DNA from: an uncultured Bacteroidota bacterium
Lineage (GTDB): Bacteria; Bacteroidota; Bacteroidia; B-17B0; Aurantibacillaceae
Length of the DNA stretch: 64,000 nt
Direction of reading: 5' to 3'
Assembly: GCA_937873155.1 (NCBI GenBank)
Contig: CALMVZ010000012.1
Span: 62,001-126,000 of the forward strand
Part shown: positions 27,018 to 36,270 of the stretch, one piece after another
How positions within the stretch are numbered: the first letter of the stretch is position 1
Layout: the number at the start of each line of letters is the position of its first letter
Position numbers and translations under genes: made by a program
Notes under the pieces: generated by a model
Databases searched by the model: none
Told to the model about the DNA's origin: nothing
The model's input: only the letters and a program-made list of their open reading frames with translations

Positions 27018-28199
27018 ATGCGCATCTTTTTACTCGCTATATTCGTTTTTACAACTCTCTTTTCAAAGGCGCAAAGTTTAAAAGTATTGACTGAAGCCGA
27101 TGTTACAACAGGTGCACAGCAATTCGAACTCTATCTACCAAAACTAAAAGGCAAGAAGGTGGCTATTGTGACCAACATCAGCGGCATGGTTGGCAATAAA
27201 AGTATTGTGGATACACTTCTGAAGCTTAAAGTAACTATCAAGAAAATATTTGGTCCCGAACATGGCTTTCGTGGAACTTCAGATGCGGGCGAAAAAGTAA
27301 AAAGCAATATTGATAAGAAAACAAAGATCCCTGTTATCTCTTTGTACGGCTCTCATAAAAAACCAACGGCTGAAGATCTGAAGGGTATTGATGTTGTGGT
27401 TTACGATATCCAGGATGTTGGCGTTCGTTTTTATACGTTCATTTCTACACTAACGTATGTAATGCAAGCATGCGCCGAACAACAAAAAGAATTAATTATT
27501 TTGGATCGTCCGAACCCGAATGGATTTTATGTTGACGGCCCGGTGATGGAAGATAAATACAAAAGTTTTTTAGGACTACACAATGTGCCTTTAGTTTACG
27601 GAATGACCACAGGTGAATATGCGCAGATGGTAAATGGAGAAAGATGGTTCACGGAAAAAGTATTTTGTAATTTGACGGTCATACCTTTGAAAAATTACGA
27701 CCACAACTGTACTTATGTTCTGCCTGTGAAGCCATCGCCTAACCTTCCTAATTTGAATTCTGTTCTCCTCTATCCGTCATTAGGATTGTTTGAAGGAACC
27801 ATCATGAGTTTAGGTCGTGGTACTGATATGCCATTCGAAGTATTGGGGCATCCTTTATACAGCCATAAAACATTTAGCTTCATGCCAAAGAGTAATGCCA
27901 TCAGTAAAGAGCCGAAATATTTTAATAAGGTGTGCTATGGTGTTGACCTGAGAAAAGAAAATTGGGTTAAGAATCATCCAAGGAAAATAGAATTGAAATG
28001 GTTGGTTGATTTTTATGCCGATTTAAATGACACCACATTTATGGATAAGAACTTTAACTGGCACAGCGGAAATAATGAATTGCAAGATCAAATCAAAAAA
28101 GGTGTCTCCGAAAGCGATATCCGCCGTTGCTGGCAGAACGAGATAGTAGAATTCAAAGCGATCCGGAAGAAGTATCTTTTGTACAAAGATTTTGAGTAG
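27018..28199 (+). CDS. namZ: exo-beta-N-acetylmuramidase NamZ-like (DUF1343)
   Basis: 393 aa with a signal peptide (MRIFLLAIFVFTTLFSKAQS). The catalytic domain shows the DUF1343 signatures VAIVTNISGMVG, FGPEHGFRG, VVYDIQDVGVRFYTFIST, LDRPNPNGFYVDGPV and FEGTIMSLGRGTDMPFEVLG. Characterised members (glycosidase family GH171) remove N-acetylmuramic acid from peptidoglycan fragments. It is therefore likely a periplasmic cell-wall-recycling enzyme. It is divergent from the LolC/E-like permease with 12 bp between starts. Confidence 0.88.
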   Translation: MRIFLLAIFVFTTLFSKAQSLKVLTEADVTTGAQQFELYLPKLKGKKVAIVTNISGMVGNKSIVDTLLKLKVTIKKIFGPEHGFRGTSDAGEKVKSNIDKKTKIPVISLYGSHKKPTAEDLKGIDVVVYDIQDVGVRFYTFISTLTYVMQACAEQQKELIILDRPNPNGFYVDGPVMEDKYKSFLGLHNVPLVYGMTTGEYAQMVNGERWFTEKVFCNLTVIPLKNYDHNCTYVLPVKPSPNLPNLNSVLLYPSLGLFEGTIMSLGRGTDMPFEVLGHPLYSHKTFSFMPKSNAISKEPKYFNKVCYGVDLRKENWVKNHPRKIELKWLVDFYADLNDTTFMDKNFNWHSGNNELQDQIKKGVSESDIRRCWQNEIVEFKAIRKKYLLYKDFE

Positions 28200-28386
28200 A
28201 ACAGTAGCACGTTAGCGTTTCCTATAAAAATTATGTCTCGATATGGGTAAACAGACCTTTTGTCGAAAGCAGCTTATACCTATTACAAAATCAGTGGAAT
28301 TATGTAACTTTAAAAGCGTTAAGGAAGCTTAAAAATGTAATTATAGTCGGCATTTAACGTTATGTTTGTGACCGTAACGGGCCTTT

Positions 28387-28797
28387 ATGACCAAGAAACC
28401 AACATCTAAAATTTCCACCAAAAAAGAAATACTTGAGAAACTGCATCAGAAAATGATCCAGGAGGTTCGGGATTTTGCCATTATCTTAATGGATATAGAC
28501 GGGACTATTTTATCATGGAACACCGGTGCTGAAAAGATCAAAGGTTATAAAGCTGAAGATATCATCGGGCAAAACTTCAGGATATTTTATATGCCTAAAG
28601 ACCGGGAAGCTAAATTGCCTGAACAGTTAATTGAACTCGCAAAGAAAGAAGGGCGCGCTAAACATATCGGAAGACGTGTTAGAAAAGACGGTTCCATTTT
28701 CTGGGGCAGCGTACTTATCACAGCCCTGCACGATGATGACGGAAATGTTATCGGGTTCACTAAACTAACCAGTGAGATCGATCCGAATTACAAATAA
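28387..28797 (+). CDS. stand-alone PAS domain protein
   Basis: 136 aa: a charged N-terminal helix, then one PAS domain (about 22-128) with the hallmark segments DFAIILMDIDGTILSWNTGA, EDIIGQNFRIFY and RRVRKDGSIFWGSVLITAL, ending in the PAC-like GFTKLTSEID. No kinase, cyclase or DNA-binding domain follows. It may bind a small ligand and act on a separate kinase. About 187 bp of non-coding DNA precede it, in which I see only a possible -7 box (TAACTTTA at about 28306). Confidence 0.75.
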   Translation: MTKKPTSKISTKKEILEKLHQKMIQEVRDFAIILMDIDGTILSWNTGAEKIKGYKAEDIIGQNFRIFYMPKDREAKLPEQLIELAKKEGRAKHIGRRVRKDGSIFWGSVLITALHDDDGNVIGFTKLTSEIDPNYK

Positions 28798-28869
28798 CGC
28801 ATACTTGCTTACCTTATACAGAATGTTTATTTTTATTGAACGGATCAGGGTCGGCTAAAAAACATTTCT

Positions 28870-29313
28870 ATGAAATACACTAACGAAGTTGAAATAAATA
28901 AACCTCTTGAAGAAGTAATACCGTTATTCGATAATCCTGATAATCTTTATAAATGGATGGAAGGTTTACAAAGCTTCGAGCATATCAGCGGAACACCGGG
29001 GCAACCCGGAGCAAAATCAAAACTTAAATTCAAGGTTGGCAAACGCGAAATGGTATTGATAGAGACCGTTACCGTCCGCAACCTCCCGAAAGAATTCACC
29101 GGCACTTACGAATCTGAAAATGGCAAAGGTGCTTTGAATATTGTACGGAATGAATTCGTGAAATTATCTCCTGCAAAAACAAAATATATCAGTGAAAGTG
29201 AATTTCAATTCAAAGGTTTCATGGCTATCATTGCTGTTCTAATGAAAGGTGCTTTTAAAAAACAATCGTTAAAGTATATCACGAATTTCAAGAATTTCGC
29301 TGAGAGTGACTGA
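28870..29313 (+). CDS. SRPBCC / START-like family protein
   Basis: 147 aa with the polyketide-cyclase/SRPBCC layout: strand-helix start (EVEINKPLEEVIPLFDNPDN), central sheet (KSKLKFKVGKREMVLIETV) and the long C-terminal helix (MKGAFKKQSLKYITNFKNFA) closing a hydrophobic cavity. Binds an unknown lipophilic ligand. It stands alone between the PAS and YitT genes. Confidence 0.78.
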   Translation: MKYTNEVEINKPLEEVIPLFDNPDNLYKWMEGLQSFEHISGTPGQPGAKSKLKFKVGKREMVLIETVTVRNLPKEFTGTYESENGKGALNIVRNEFVKLSPAKTKYISESEFQFKGFMAIIAVLMKGAFKKQSLKYITNFKNFAESD

Positions 29314-29377
29314 CTGTTTCCCCGCTTCTTTTACCCCATTTTCATAAAGGCAAATACTTTTTGTATATTGCAGTTGT

Positions 29378-30352
29378 ATGCTTGATTTTTTAAAGAAAAT
29401 AATCATCCGGTCTGCACTTAAGGACAAAAAAAAGAGCGCCGATCCTAATAAATATTCGGGTTATTTCATTGCAAAGGCGTACCGAGAATTCTCTATAAAA
29501 ATTAAACGTTGGCTGAAAGATACTATTTTGATCTCAGCAGGGATAGTTTCCGCTTCTTTCGGTTTCAAAGCATTCTTATTATCTAATAAATTCATTGATG
29601 GCGGTGCGACAGGCATCTCACTTCTTATTTCAGCTTTAACTGAGATTCCTTTATCATTGCTCATAGTTTGTATTAATGTTCCTTTTGTCGTTTTAGGTTA
29701 TAAGGTATTAGGCAGGCAATTTGCGGTGAAAACAGCCTTGGCAATAACAGGTCTGGCTATATGCGTAGGTACTTTAACTTTTCCTAACGTAACTGATGAT
29801 AATCTATTGGTGGCTGTGTTCGGTGGATTTTTTCTTGGAGCAGGAATCGGATTAGCAGTCCGTGGTGGTGCCGTTATTGATGGTACTGAAGTCCTCGCTA
29901 TATTCTTAAGTAAGAAATTAGGAACCACTATCGGCGATATCATTATCCTTATCAATGTTCTGATCTTCTCTGCTGCAGCTTACTTTTTATCAATAGAGAT
30001 CGCTTTGTACTCAATGATCACCTACTTGTCCGCTTCAAAAACCTTAGATTTTATCATTGAGGGTATTGAAGAATACATTGGTGTGACAATTGTTTCTTCC
30101 CGGAGTGAAGAGGTCAGGAAGAATATCATCAATGTCATGGGCCGCGGTGTTACCGTTTACAGCGGCAAACGTGGCTTCGGTAAAAAAGGTGAATCCCAGG
30201 AAATTGATATCATCTATACAGTTGTCACCCGCTTAGAGCTGAATAAATTAAATACCGAAATAGAGAAAATAGATCCGGGTGCATTCGTGGTGATGAATTC
30301 TGTAAAAGATACTAAAGGCGGAATGATAAAACGCCGTCCGCTCGATCACTAA
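29378..30352 (+). CDS. YitT family membrane protein (DUF161/DUF2179)
   Basis: 324 aa: five to six transmembrane helices (about 45-235) with the YitT features NKFIDGGATGISLLIS, LGYKVLGRQFAVKT and GGAVIDGTEVLAI, followed by the cytoplasmic DUF2179 domain (ITIVSSRSEEVRKNI-like start, VMGRGVTVYSGKRGFGKKGE). The N-terminal ~40 residues are a basic extension beyond the usual family start. Family members are inner-membrane proteins of unknown transport role. Ends in a 4-bp stop overlap with the convergent gene. Confidence 0.85.
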   Translation: MLDFLKKIIIRSALKDKKKSADPNKYSGYFIAKAYREFSIKIKRWLKDTILISAGIVSASFGFKAFLLSNKFIDGGATGISLLISALTEIPLSLLIVCINVPFVVLGYKVLGRQFAVKTALAITGLAICVGTLTFPNVTDDNLLVAVFGGFFLGAGIGLAVRGGAVIDGTEVLAIFLSKKLGTTIGDIIILINVLIFSAAAYFLSIEIALYSMITYLSASKTLDFIIEGIEEYIGVTIVSSRSEEVRKNIINVMGRGVTVYSGKRGFGKKGESQEIDIIYTVVTRLELNKLNTEIEKIDPGAFVVMNSVKDTKGGMIKRRPLDH

Positions 30353-30747
30353 CTTGCCTTTCTTAAAATCGCAGGTTCCAAACTTTCAAACCATGCTTTT
30401 GCTGCATCTAAAGAAAGAAAAGCTTTGGTCTTGATATTCGGCCTGTCGAACATAGCATACAATTTGCTTCTTGTATAGTCAACACCGTAACGGGTTATTG
30501 TAGCGATTGCTTTTATATTCTCAGGATTCGGATTTGCTGCAGCAAGTGCTAAAGCACCATCAGTTATGTCTTTTGCGTTCGACATATTTATTACATAGTA
30601 AAAATCCTGGTCGCCGGTTAATTTTTTCCTGCACATGATCTGGTTGATCAGTACCTCTTCGTCAATAATTAGCCCTTGGTTGTACTCTACTAATAGAATG
30701 CCATTCTCAAAGGTCATTTTTCCGCTTTCAAAATTAATTGTATCCAT
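30349..30747 (-). CDS. small STAS/SpoIIAA-like protein (DUF7793-like), paralogue of 11210-11599
   Basis: 132 aa, soluble, with a beta-start (GKMTFENGILLVEYNQGLII), a central YYVINMSNAKDIT strand followed by a helix, then KLYAMFDRPNIKTKAFLSLD and the closing helix AAKAWFESLEP. The order of secondary structure and the final D-x-A-x-x-W-x-(E/K) helix match the product of 11210-11599. Not near a kinase. Function unknown; anti-sigma-antagonist-like folds are a reasonable guess. Confidence 0.6.
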   Translation of the reverse strand: MDTINFESGKMTFENGILLVEYNQGLIIDEEVLINQIMCRKKLTGDQDFYYVINMSNAKDITDGALALAAANPNPENIKAIATITRYGVDYTRSKLYAMFDRPNIKTKAFLSLDAAKAWFESLEPAILRKAS

Positions 30748-30756
30748 AATAGTTGG

Positions 30757-30779
30757 TTTTATGCCGAAGGCATCCCTCC
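30757..30779. repeat. REP-like palindrome, GGGATGCCTTCGGCATAAAAC type
   Basis: ATGCC-GAA-GGCAT forms a five-pair hairpin in the 5' leader of the minus-strand gene. The same sequence, in the other orientation and with one extra base, occurs inside the prmA coding region at 62245-62267. Confidence 0.55.
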
Positions 30780-30877
30780 GGGAAATTTAAAATGAAACTA
30801 CTATAACAACTTTTGTTTTTAAAGGCCAAAAAAAAGAATTTCTGGCAGATGTAAGGTTTTTTTGAAATTTGGCAGGC

Positions 30878-31405
30878 TTAAGCCGGCCTGCGCTTCATGA
30901 AAACGGTAATGATGAAAGAAAACGCAAAAGAAAGAAGAAAGAAAGAGAACAATTTAGCAGTAACGGCTTTCATAGGAGAAAGCGCTGCTATGTTTTCATC
31001 AATAATGCCCCGGAACATGCCCGGGTTCAATTTACTGGGATTTGCCTTTGCCATACGGTTAAGGTATTCTAAATAATCAGGGCCATTATAATACTGAACT
31101 GAGATCTCCTGAAGCTTCCAGATAAATTCTATGTAAGTATAACAACTTAATATTATAACCGAAACGCCGAAAATGGTCAGGCCGGTCTTCATGGCATCAC
31201 GGCCGGTTATAAAACCACCGTTCTCTACATCACGCACGTATTTAATGGCAATGATCATGAACGGAATGATCATGAGTACGGAAATGAAATGCGAATAATA
31301 AAAACCAAAATTGGTTAATTGCTGGCCGCTAAGGATAATGATCAATTTATAAATGATCACACAAACACTGTAAATAATTCCAAGTATGAGGGCTCTTTTG
31401 TTCAT
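30878..31405 (-). CDS. DUF4199 family membrane protein
   Basis: 175 aa with four transmembrane helices (about 8-27, 35-55, 72-93, 148-168). The segment GFITGRDAMKTGLTIFGVSV is characteristic of DUF4199, a Bacteroidota family of unknown function often next to glycosyltransferases. It lies downstream of rho on the same strand, separated by an inverted repeat, and is probably transcribed on its own. Confidence 0.75.
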   Translation of the reverse strand: MNKRALILGIIYSVCVIIYKLIIILSGQQLTNFGFYYSHFISVLMIIPFMIIAIKYVRDVENGGFITGRDAMKTGLTIFGVSVIILSCYTYIEFIWKLQEISVQYYNGPDYLEYLNRMAKANPSKLNPGMFRGIIDENIAALSPMKAVTAKLFSFFLLSFAFSFIITVFMKRRPA

Positions 31406-31423
31406 ATGAGTTTGTAGTGTTTA

Positions 31424-31495
31424 GTTCGGAGTTCGTAGATGTTAGTTTTTAAGAGTCTTATTGTAAAAAAAATCTACCAGCTACGAACTACCAAC
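31424..31495. repeat. inverted repeat, TACGAACTACCAAC type
   Basis: Arms 31424-31445 and 31474-31495 are complementary at 18 of 22 positions, with a 28-nt AT-rich loop. It separates rho from the DUF4199 gene. Sequences of this TACGAACTAC type recur between Bacteroidota genes. Confidence 0.6.
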
Positions 31496-31506
31496 TCCAA
31501 ACCGGT

Positions 31507-32913
31507 TTATCCGTTCATACTAATTAAAAATTCTTCATTACTTTGTGTTCTTCTTAAACGGTCTTGTAAGAATTCCATTGCTTCCTGGGGCGTCATATCA
31601 CTTAAATGTTTACGCAATACCCACAATCTGCTTAACATGTCTTTTTCAATCAAAAGATCATCACGACGTGTTGAAGAGGCCACAAGATCAATAGCCGGAT
31701 AAACACGGCGGTTAGATAACTTACGGTCTAACTGTAATTCCATATTACCTGTTCCCTTAAATTCTTCGAAGATCACCTCGTCCATTTTTGAACCGGTTTC
31801 CGTTAATGCAGTTGCGATAATAGTTAATGAACCGCCATTCTCAATTTTACGCGCAGCGCCGAAGAATCTTTTTGGTTTGTGTAAGGCGTTCGCATCCACC
31901 CCACCCGTTAATACTTTACCCGATGCAGGAGAAACTGTATTATAAGCCCGCGCTAAACGTGTGATACTATCTAATAAAATAACAACATCGTGTCCGCACT
32001 CTACCAAACGCTTTGCTTTTTCTAAAACTATATTGGCGATTTTTACATGTTTATCAGCAGGCTCATCAAATGTTGATGCAACAACTTCAGCTTTTACACT
32101 GCGCGCCATGTCGGTTACCTCTTCCGGACGTTCATCGATCAATAAGATCATCAAATAAATTTCAGGATGATTGTAAGCAATGGCATTCGCTACTTCTTTT
32201 AACAGTACTGTTTTACCGGTTTTAGGCTGTGCAACGATCAATCCGCGCTGACCTTTACCTATAGGCGCAAACATATCCATGATACGTGTGCTTAAGGTTT
32301 CTTGCGGATGTCCTGTCAGTTTAATTTTTTCGTTAGGGAATAATGGTGTTAAATAATCGAATACAACACGGTCACGCACAAATGCAGGTTCGCGGCCATT
32401 GATGTTCTCTACTTTAATTAACGGGAAATATTTTTCGCCTTCTTTCGGAGGACGGATACCGCCTTTTACAACGTCACCGGTTTTTAATCCGAATAATTTT
32501 ATTTGTGATTGCGAAACGTAAACATCGTCAGGTGAATTTAAATAATGGTAATCCGAACTACGTAAAAAACCATAACCATCCGGCATGATCTCTAAAACAC
32601 CTTCAGCAAAAACGATGCCGTCGAAATTATAATATACTTTCTCAGGTTTTTTGTCCCGATGGCTATCGGGATCAGTTTGCTCGTTCTGGTCAGACATTCC
32701 TGTATTCTCATTACCACTATTAATGTTTTGAGATTGAGCCTCACTAGATACAACGGTTTCTTCAACAAGAGGCTTCACTTCTTCCTCCCGGAGTACTTCT
32801 TCTGTATCAGCTACAGGTTGAACGGTATCTTCAATAATAGGATCTAATTTTACGATCTTACGGGGACGTTTTTCGCGTTCAGGTCCGTCTTTTTTTCCGG
32901 TTAATTTAGCCAT
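31507..32913 (-). CDS. rho: transcription termination factor Rho
   Basis: A hexameric RNA helicase that ends transcription. The ATPase core has Walker [13 protein letters not shown] and Walker [17 protein letters not shown], with the Q/R-loop regions in [12 protein letters not shown] and RRVYPAIDL. An OB-fold RNA-binding domain precedes it ([20 protein letters not shown]). The first ~100 residues are an acidic, low-complexity extension rich in E, V and Q, as in other Bacteroidota Rho proteins. Codons for DPDSHRDKK in that extension coincide with a REP-like palindrome (32652-32671). Confidence 0.95.
   Translation of the reverse strand: MAKLTGKKDGPEREKRPRKIVKLDPIIEDTVQPVADTEEVLREEEVKPLVEETVVSSEAQSQNINSGNENTGMSDQNEQTDPDSHRDKKPEKVYYNFDGIVFAEGVLEIMPDGYGFLRSSDYHYLNSPDDVYVSQSQIKLFGLKTGDVVKGGIRPPKEGEKYFPLIKVENINGREPAFVRDRVVFDYLTPLFPNEKIKLTGHPQETLSTRIMDMFAPIGKGQRGLIVAQPKTGKTVLLKEVANAIAYNHPEIYLMILLIDERPEEVTDMARSVKAEVVASTFDEPADKHVKIANIVLEKAKRLVECGHDVVILLDSITRLARAYNTVSPASGKVLTGGVDANALHKPKRFFGAARKIENGGSLTIIATALTETGSKMDEVIFEEFKGTGNMELQLDRKLSNRRVYPAIDLVASSTRRDDLLIEKDMLSRLWVLRKHLSDMTPQEAMEFLQDRLRRTQSNEEFLISMNG
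32652..32671. repeat. REP-like palindrome inside the rho coding sequence
   Basis: TCCCGAT-GGCT-ATCGGGA forms a 7-bp stem with a 4-nt loop. It matches the dispersed ATCCCGATAGCTATCGGGA family found between genes in Bacteroidota. Read on the minus strand it encodes part of DPDSHRDKK in the variable N-terminal extension. Confidence 0.6.
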
Positions 32914-33129
32914 AGGGTGTTTTTAATATTGAAATTCAATTATTTTGATTGAGATTATAAGACAAAGGGGAGTTTATCAAACGTTTGTTTGACAGATTTA
33001 ATTAAGAGATTAATTATTTAGATGTTTTGTATTAATAAGTATTTTTCTGATTGTTGAACCGCAAGATCATGTGGTTCTCAGATTACGTAGTACAAGTATA
33101 GGTATAATTTCCGAAACCAAAAAATATTT

Positions 33130-33621
33130 TTAATGAAAAATGAAACTAGTTACCAGGTCGCGGTTGCCTGCTTGTGAATGGCAGCCGGTGCAAATAGAAT
33201 GATCCGATTTAACACTGTGTTTTACATTAAAACCGGGTGTGTATTCCGCCCAGATCCACGAGCCGCTTAGTTTATACATCAGGGCATATTCTTTCAGATT
33301 GCTTCCTGAAAAAATTTCCTTAACGATCATTGAGCCATTAGCAAAAGTACCACCAACAGGTAATTTTCCGTTATCGGTTAATTGCGAAAAAGCCTGGTGA
33401 TTGAACTTTAATCTGAATGTTCCATGCGGCCCGTTTGTTCCCGGATAGATAGTATTAGGGTCATTTTTATAAAAAACAAAAGCTGAATTATTCTTGCAGC
33501 TATCATACAAAGCACGGTCTGAATATGCCAAGGAAGGATCCCTGCCCTTATCTTTTGTACACGAATATAGAATTGCGGCAAAAAGTACAACAATAAGGCT
33601 TAATTGAATAAATAACTTCAT
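33130..33621 (-). CDS. lipoprotein with c-type heme site, cytochrome P460-like
   Basis: 163 aa. The signal peptide ends in a lipobox (AAILYSC, Cys21). The mature part carries ending motif CTGCH (144-148), a covalent heme c attachment site, followed by GNRDLVTSFIFH. The order (YKNDPNTIYPGTNGPHG, MIVKEIF, then WIWAEYTPG before the CxxCH) resembles the cytochrome P460 family of small single-heme proteins. A periplasmic outer-membrane-anchored electron-transfer or peroxidase-like role is inferred. It starts 5 nt after the upstream hypothetical gene's stop, so it may be in the purB operon. Confidence 0.72.
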   Translation of the reverse strand: MKLFIQLSLIVVLFAAILYSCTKDKGRDPSLAYSDRALYDSCKNNSAFVFYKNDPNTIYPGTNGPHGTFRLKFNHQAFSQLTDNGKLPVGGTFANGSMIVKEIFSGSNLKEYALMYKLSGSWIWAEYTPGFNVKHSVKSDHSICTGCHSQAGNRDLVTSFIFH

Positions 33622-33626
33622 TTATA

Positions 33627-34094
33627 TTAAGACGAAATACCCTCTGAATACTTACTTAACCAGGTACTTTTAAGCGGTTTTTTCCAGTCTTTTAACTCCT
33701 GGGAAGACGTAATTGCCGTGTCAAATACAGTGGTCTGCTCATTAATGGTTCCTGAAGTCAGAAGTTCCTTTATTTTAGATGAATGGATTATCATCAAATC
33801 ATCATTCACTTCCAAAGCCACCAATAAACGGTTTAATAGCTGGATATCAAATTCCTTTTCTTGTATTTGTATAAACCTTTGCAGTTTATCGATGCTGCAG
33901 CCGCTGGCATTGTAAGCACTCTCATCCACTTTAACAATCAGCAAACGATTCTTATATAATTCAAAGCTTGCACTTAAAGGTTGGTCGTGCGCCGTCCATG
34001 ATCCCGTAAAACCTTTACAGTTCTGTAAGAATTGATCAAGCTCTGAACCACTAAGCTCTTTACTTAAAACATATATCCAGATCTTTTCTGCCAT
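33627..34094 (-). CDS. conserved Bacteroidota hypothetical protein
   Basis: 155 aa, soluble, with the conserved-looking core TGSWTAHDQPLSASFELYKN, LLIVKVDESAYNASGCSIDK and a helical C-terminus. Homologues are often labelled "ABC transporter ATPase", but no Walker A, signature or Walker B motif is present, so that name should not be copied. The SGCSID cysteine is a candidate functional residue. The ATG shares one base with the purB stop (TAATG), so it is in the purB transcript. Confidence 0.65.
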   Translation of the reverse strand: MAEKIWIYVLSKELSGSELDQFLQNCKGFTGSWTAHDQPLSASFELYKNRLLIVKVDESAYNASGCSIDKLQRFIQIQEKEFDIQLLNRLLVALEVNDDLMIIHSSKIKELLTSGTINEQTTVFDTAITSSQELKDWKKPLKSTWLSKYSEGISS

Positions 34095-35449
34095 TAGAAT
34101 TTCGGATTGACACCGATGTAATTCTGCGGTGTGATCTTTTTTAGTTCTGTTTTTATCTCAGCACTCACACTTAAAGTCTCAATGAACGCGTGCATCGAAG
34201 TTTTAGTGATCTGTGTATTAGTTCTTGTGAGATCTTTTAACGCTTCATAAGGTTTTGGGTAACCCTCCCGGCGCAAAATAGTTTGAATTGCTTCAGCAAC
34301 TACTGCCCAATTTTCTTCAAGGTCATTATCAATAGCTTTTTCGTTCAGGATCAGTTTATCCAATCCTTTTAAAATACTCTTGAAAGAAATAAGCATATGT
34401 GATAAAGGAATACCAAGATTTCTCAGTACAGTACTATCCGTAAGATCACGCTGCAAACGCGAAACCGGTAATTTAACAGCTAAATATTCTAAAGTAGCAT
34501 TCGCCATTCCTAAATTTCCTTCTGCATTCTCAAAATCGATCGGGTTCACTTTATGCGGCATTGCCGATGAACCTATCTCGCCTGTTTTTAATTTCTGTTT
34601 GAAATATTCAACGCTTATATACGACCATATATCACGGCAAAGATCGATCAAAATAGTATTGATCCTCTTACATGCATCGCAATAAGCTGCTAAATTATCG
34701 TAATGCTCAATTTGTGTTGTGAATTGCGAACGTGACAAACCTAAATTCTTATTTACAAAATCATTCCCGAATTTTATCCAATCGTGTTTCGGATAAGCAA
34801 CGCAATGTGCATTGAAATTCCCTGTGGCCCCGCCGAATTTCGCCGAGTATTCAACTGATTTTAATTGTTGCACCTGTTTTTCCAGGCGTTCAACAAACAC
34901 ATAGATCTCTTTTCCTAAACGGGTTGGTGTTGCGGGCTGACCATGTGTACGTGCTAACATACTTACATTTTCCCATGCCTTGCTTTGTAATTTTAACTTA
35001 GCAATAACCGCTTCAATTTGTTTTAAAAGGGTGTTGTTTGTAGCATCTTTTAATGATAAAGGAACAGCTGTATTATTTATATCCTGGGAAGTTAATCCGA
35101 AATGAACGAACTCTAAATGTTTCTCTAAACCTACTGACAGTAATTTCTCTTTAACGAAATACTCAACCGCTTTTACATCGTGATTCGTTGTTTTTTCAGT
35201 GTCTTTTATCTTTTGCGCGTCTTCCAAAGAAAATCCGTTGATCACATTCCGTAATTCATTCTTTTGCTTGGTATCTAACGGTTTTAATTGCGGCAAATTG
35301 AAATCGCAAAGGGCAATGAAATATTCAACTTCTATCTGAACTCTGTACTTTATTAAGCCGAATTCAGAGAAATAAGCCGAAAGTTCTTCTGTTGTTTTGC
35401 GGTATCTTCCATCGACCGGAGAGATCGCAGTAAGGGCATTCAAATCCAT
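34094..35449 (-). CDS. purB: adenylosuccinate lyase
   Basis: It catalyses two fumarate-releasing steps of purine synthesis. The fumarase/aspartase-superfamily signature GSSAMPHKVNPIDFENAEGN is visible, with the catalytic serine in the GSSAMPHKVNP loop; other family segments are TSQDINNTAVPLSLK and ARTHGQPATPTRLGKE. At 451 aa it is the long E. coli-like form. The frame begins at a TTG (35467), but MDLNALTAISPVDGRY from the ATG at 35449 is the family start. Confidence 0.95.
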   Translation of the reverse strand: MDLNALTAISPVDGRYRKTTEELSAYFSEFGLIKYRVQIEVEYFIALCDFNLPQLKPLDTKQKNELRNVINGFSLEDAQKIKDTEKTTNHDVKAVEYFVKEKLLSVGLEKHLEFVHFGLTSQDINNTAVPLSLKDATNNTLLKQIEAVIAKLKLQSKAWENVSMLARTHGQPATPTRLGKEIYVFVERLEKQVQQLKSVEYSAKFGGATGNFNAHCVAYPKHDWIKFGNDFVNKNLGLSRSQFTTQIEHYDNLAAYCDACKRINTILIDLCRDIWSYISVEYFKQKLKTGEIGSSAMPHKVNPIDFENAEGNLGMANATLEYLAVKLPVSRLQRDLTDSTVLRNLGIPLSHMLISFKSILKGLDKLILNEKAIDNDLEENWAVVAEAIQTILRREGYPKPYEALKDLTRTNTQITKTSMHAFIETLSVSAEIKTELKKITPQNYIGVNPKF

Positions 35450-35497
35450 AAAAAAAGTAAAGGACAAAGATACGGTTTTATTAGGAAATAAAGGGGC

Positions 35498-36145
35498 TTA
35501 TTTTAAAGTGAACTTTTGACTGTTCAGGGCCTTACCTTCAAGGGATTTAACACTCACAGAATAGACACCTTTCGTCAGGTCTGCCACATCTAAAACAAGT
35601 TTATCGTCAGATACCACTTCGCTGATAACAACCTGTTGTTTACCTGTAGCATCAAATACTTCAACAACAATTTCATTGGCATTGTATGAAGAAGCCAGGT
35701 TTAAAAGACCAGGTGTTTTATCAGGATAAACAATAACAAAAACTTCCTTGTTACGCTCTACTGTTTTAACCTCAGAATATTCCACTGCTTTACTTTTCTC
35801 TAAGCCCTCAACTCTTAACCTGTAATACGAAATACCTTTTAAGGGCGCTTCATCAAAATACTCGTAATAAAGCACGTGATCGCTGTTCTCGGCAGCTTTG
35901 ATCTTGCTTACAGAAGCCCATTTTTTACCATCAACACTTCTCTCTACATAAATATGATTAGCGTTCTTTTCGGTAACAGTTGCCCAGCTAAGTGCCACTT
36001 TGTTTTCCATATCATTCACCTGGAAAGAGCTTAACTCAACAGATGACTCCCCATAACCAATAAAGCCCGCATAAGGTACCGGAACAATGCTTCCGTTAGC
36101 CAATAAGGCTACGACGAATAAGCATATGGTTAGTCTGAGTTTCAT
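35498..36145 (-). CDS. secreted protein with T9SS type A sorting domain
   Basis: 215 aa: signal peptide (first ~18 residues), then a fibronectin-III-like segment of the kind common in T9SS cargo (VNDMENKVALSWATVTEKNA, then YVERSVDGKKW and YYRLRVEG), and a C-terminal sorting domain (LDVADLTKGVYSVSVKSLEG, ending QKFTLK). Such proteins are carried across the outer membrane by the type IX system and attached to the cell surface. There is no catalytic domain; a surface or adhesive role is possible. Confidence 0.8.
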   Translation of the reverse strand: MKLRLTICLFVVALLANGSIVPVPYAGFIGYGESSVELSSFQVNDMENKVALSWATVTEKNANHIYVERSVDGKKWASVSKIKAAENSDHVLYYEYFDEAPLKGISYYRLRVEGLEKSKAVEYSEVKTVERNKEVFVIVYPDKTPGLLNLASSYNANEIVVEVFDATGKQQVVISEVVSDDKLVLDVADLTKGVYSVSVKSLEGKALNSQKFTLK

Positions 36146-36253
36146 AATAACGAGGACGAAAGTACTAAATTAAATGAAAGCTCCTAAAATAGTAATCAAC
36201 AATTTGATCCCCATAAATACTATTGGCAAGGCTGGTTTTTACCCCAATTTGCT

Positions 36254-36261
36254 TAACTTTG
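36254..36261 (+). promoter_or_regulatory. -7 box TAACTTTG upstream of the first TPP riboswitch
   Basis: An exact TAnnTTTG match, 10 nt before the aptamer begins. The -33 region is weak. Confidence 0.45.
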
Positions 36262-36270
36262 GCGCAAATT

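Noticed and set aside
33057-33076. Imperfect 20-bp palindrome AACCGCAAGATCATGTGGTT between rho and the heme lipoprotein
   Set aside because: Several mismatches, no T-tract and no second copy; too weak to call. CAAACGTTTG at 32977-32986 is likewise too short.
33627-34094. ABC transporter ATPase
   Set aside because: A name carried by homologues, but the 155-aa product has no Walker A, Walker B or signature motif.
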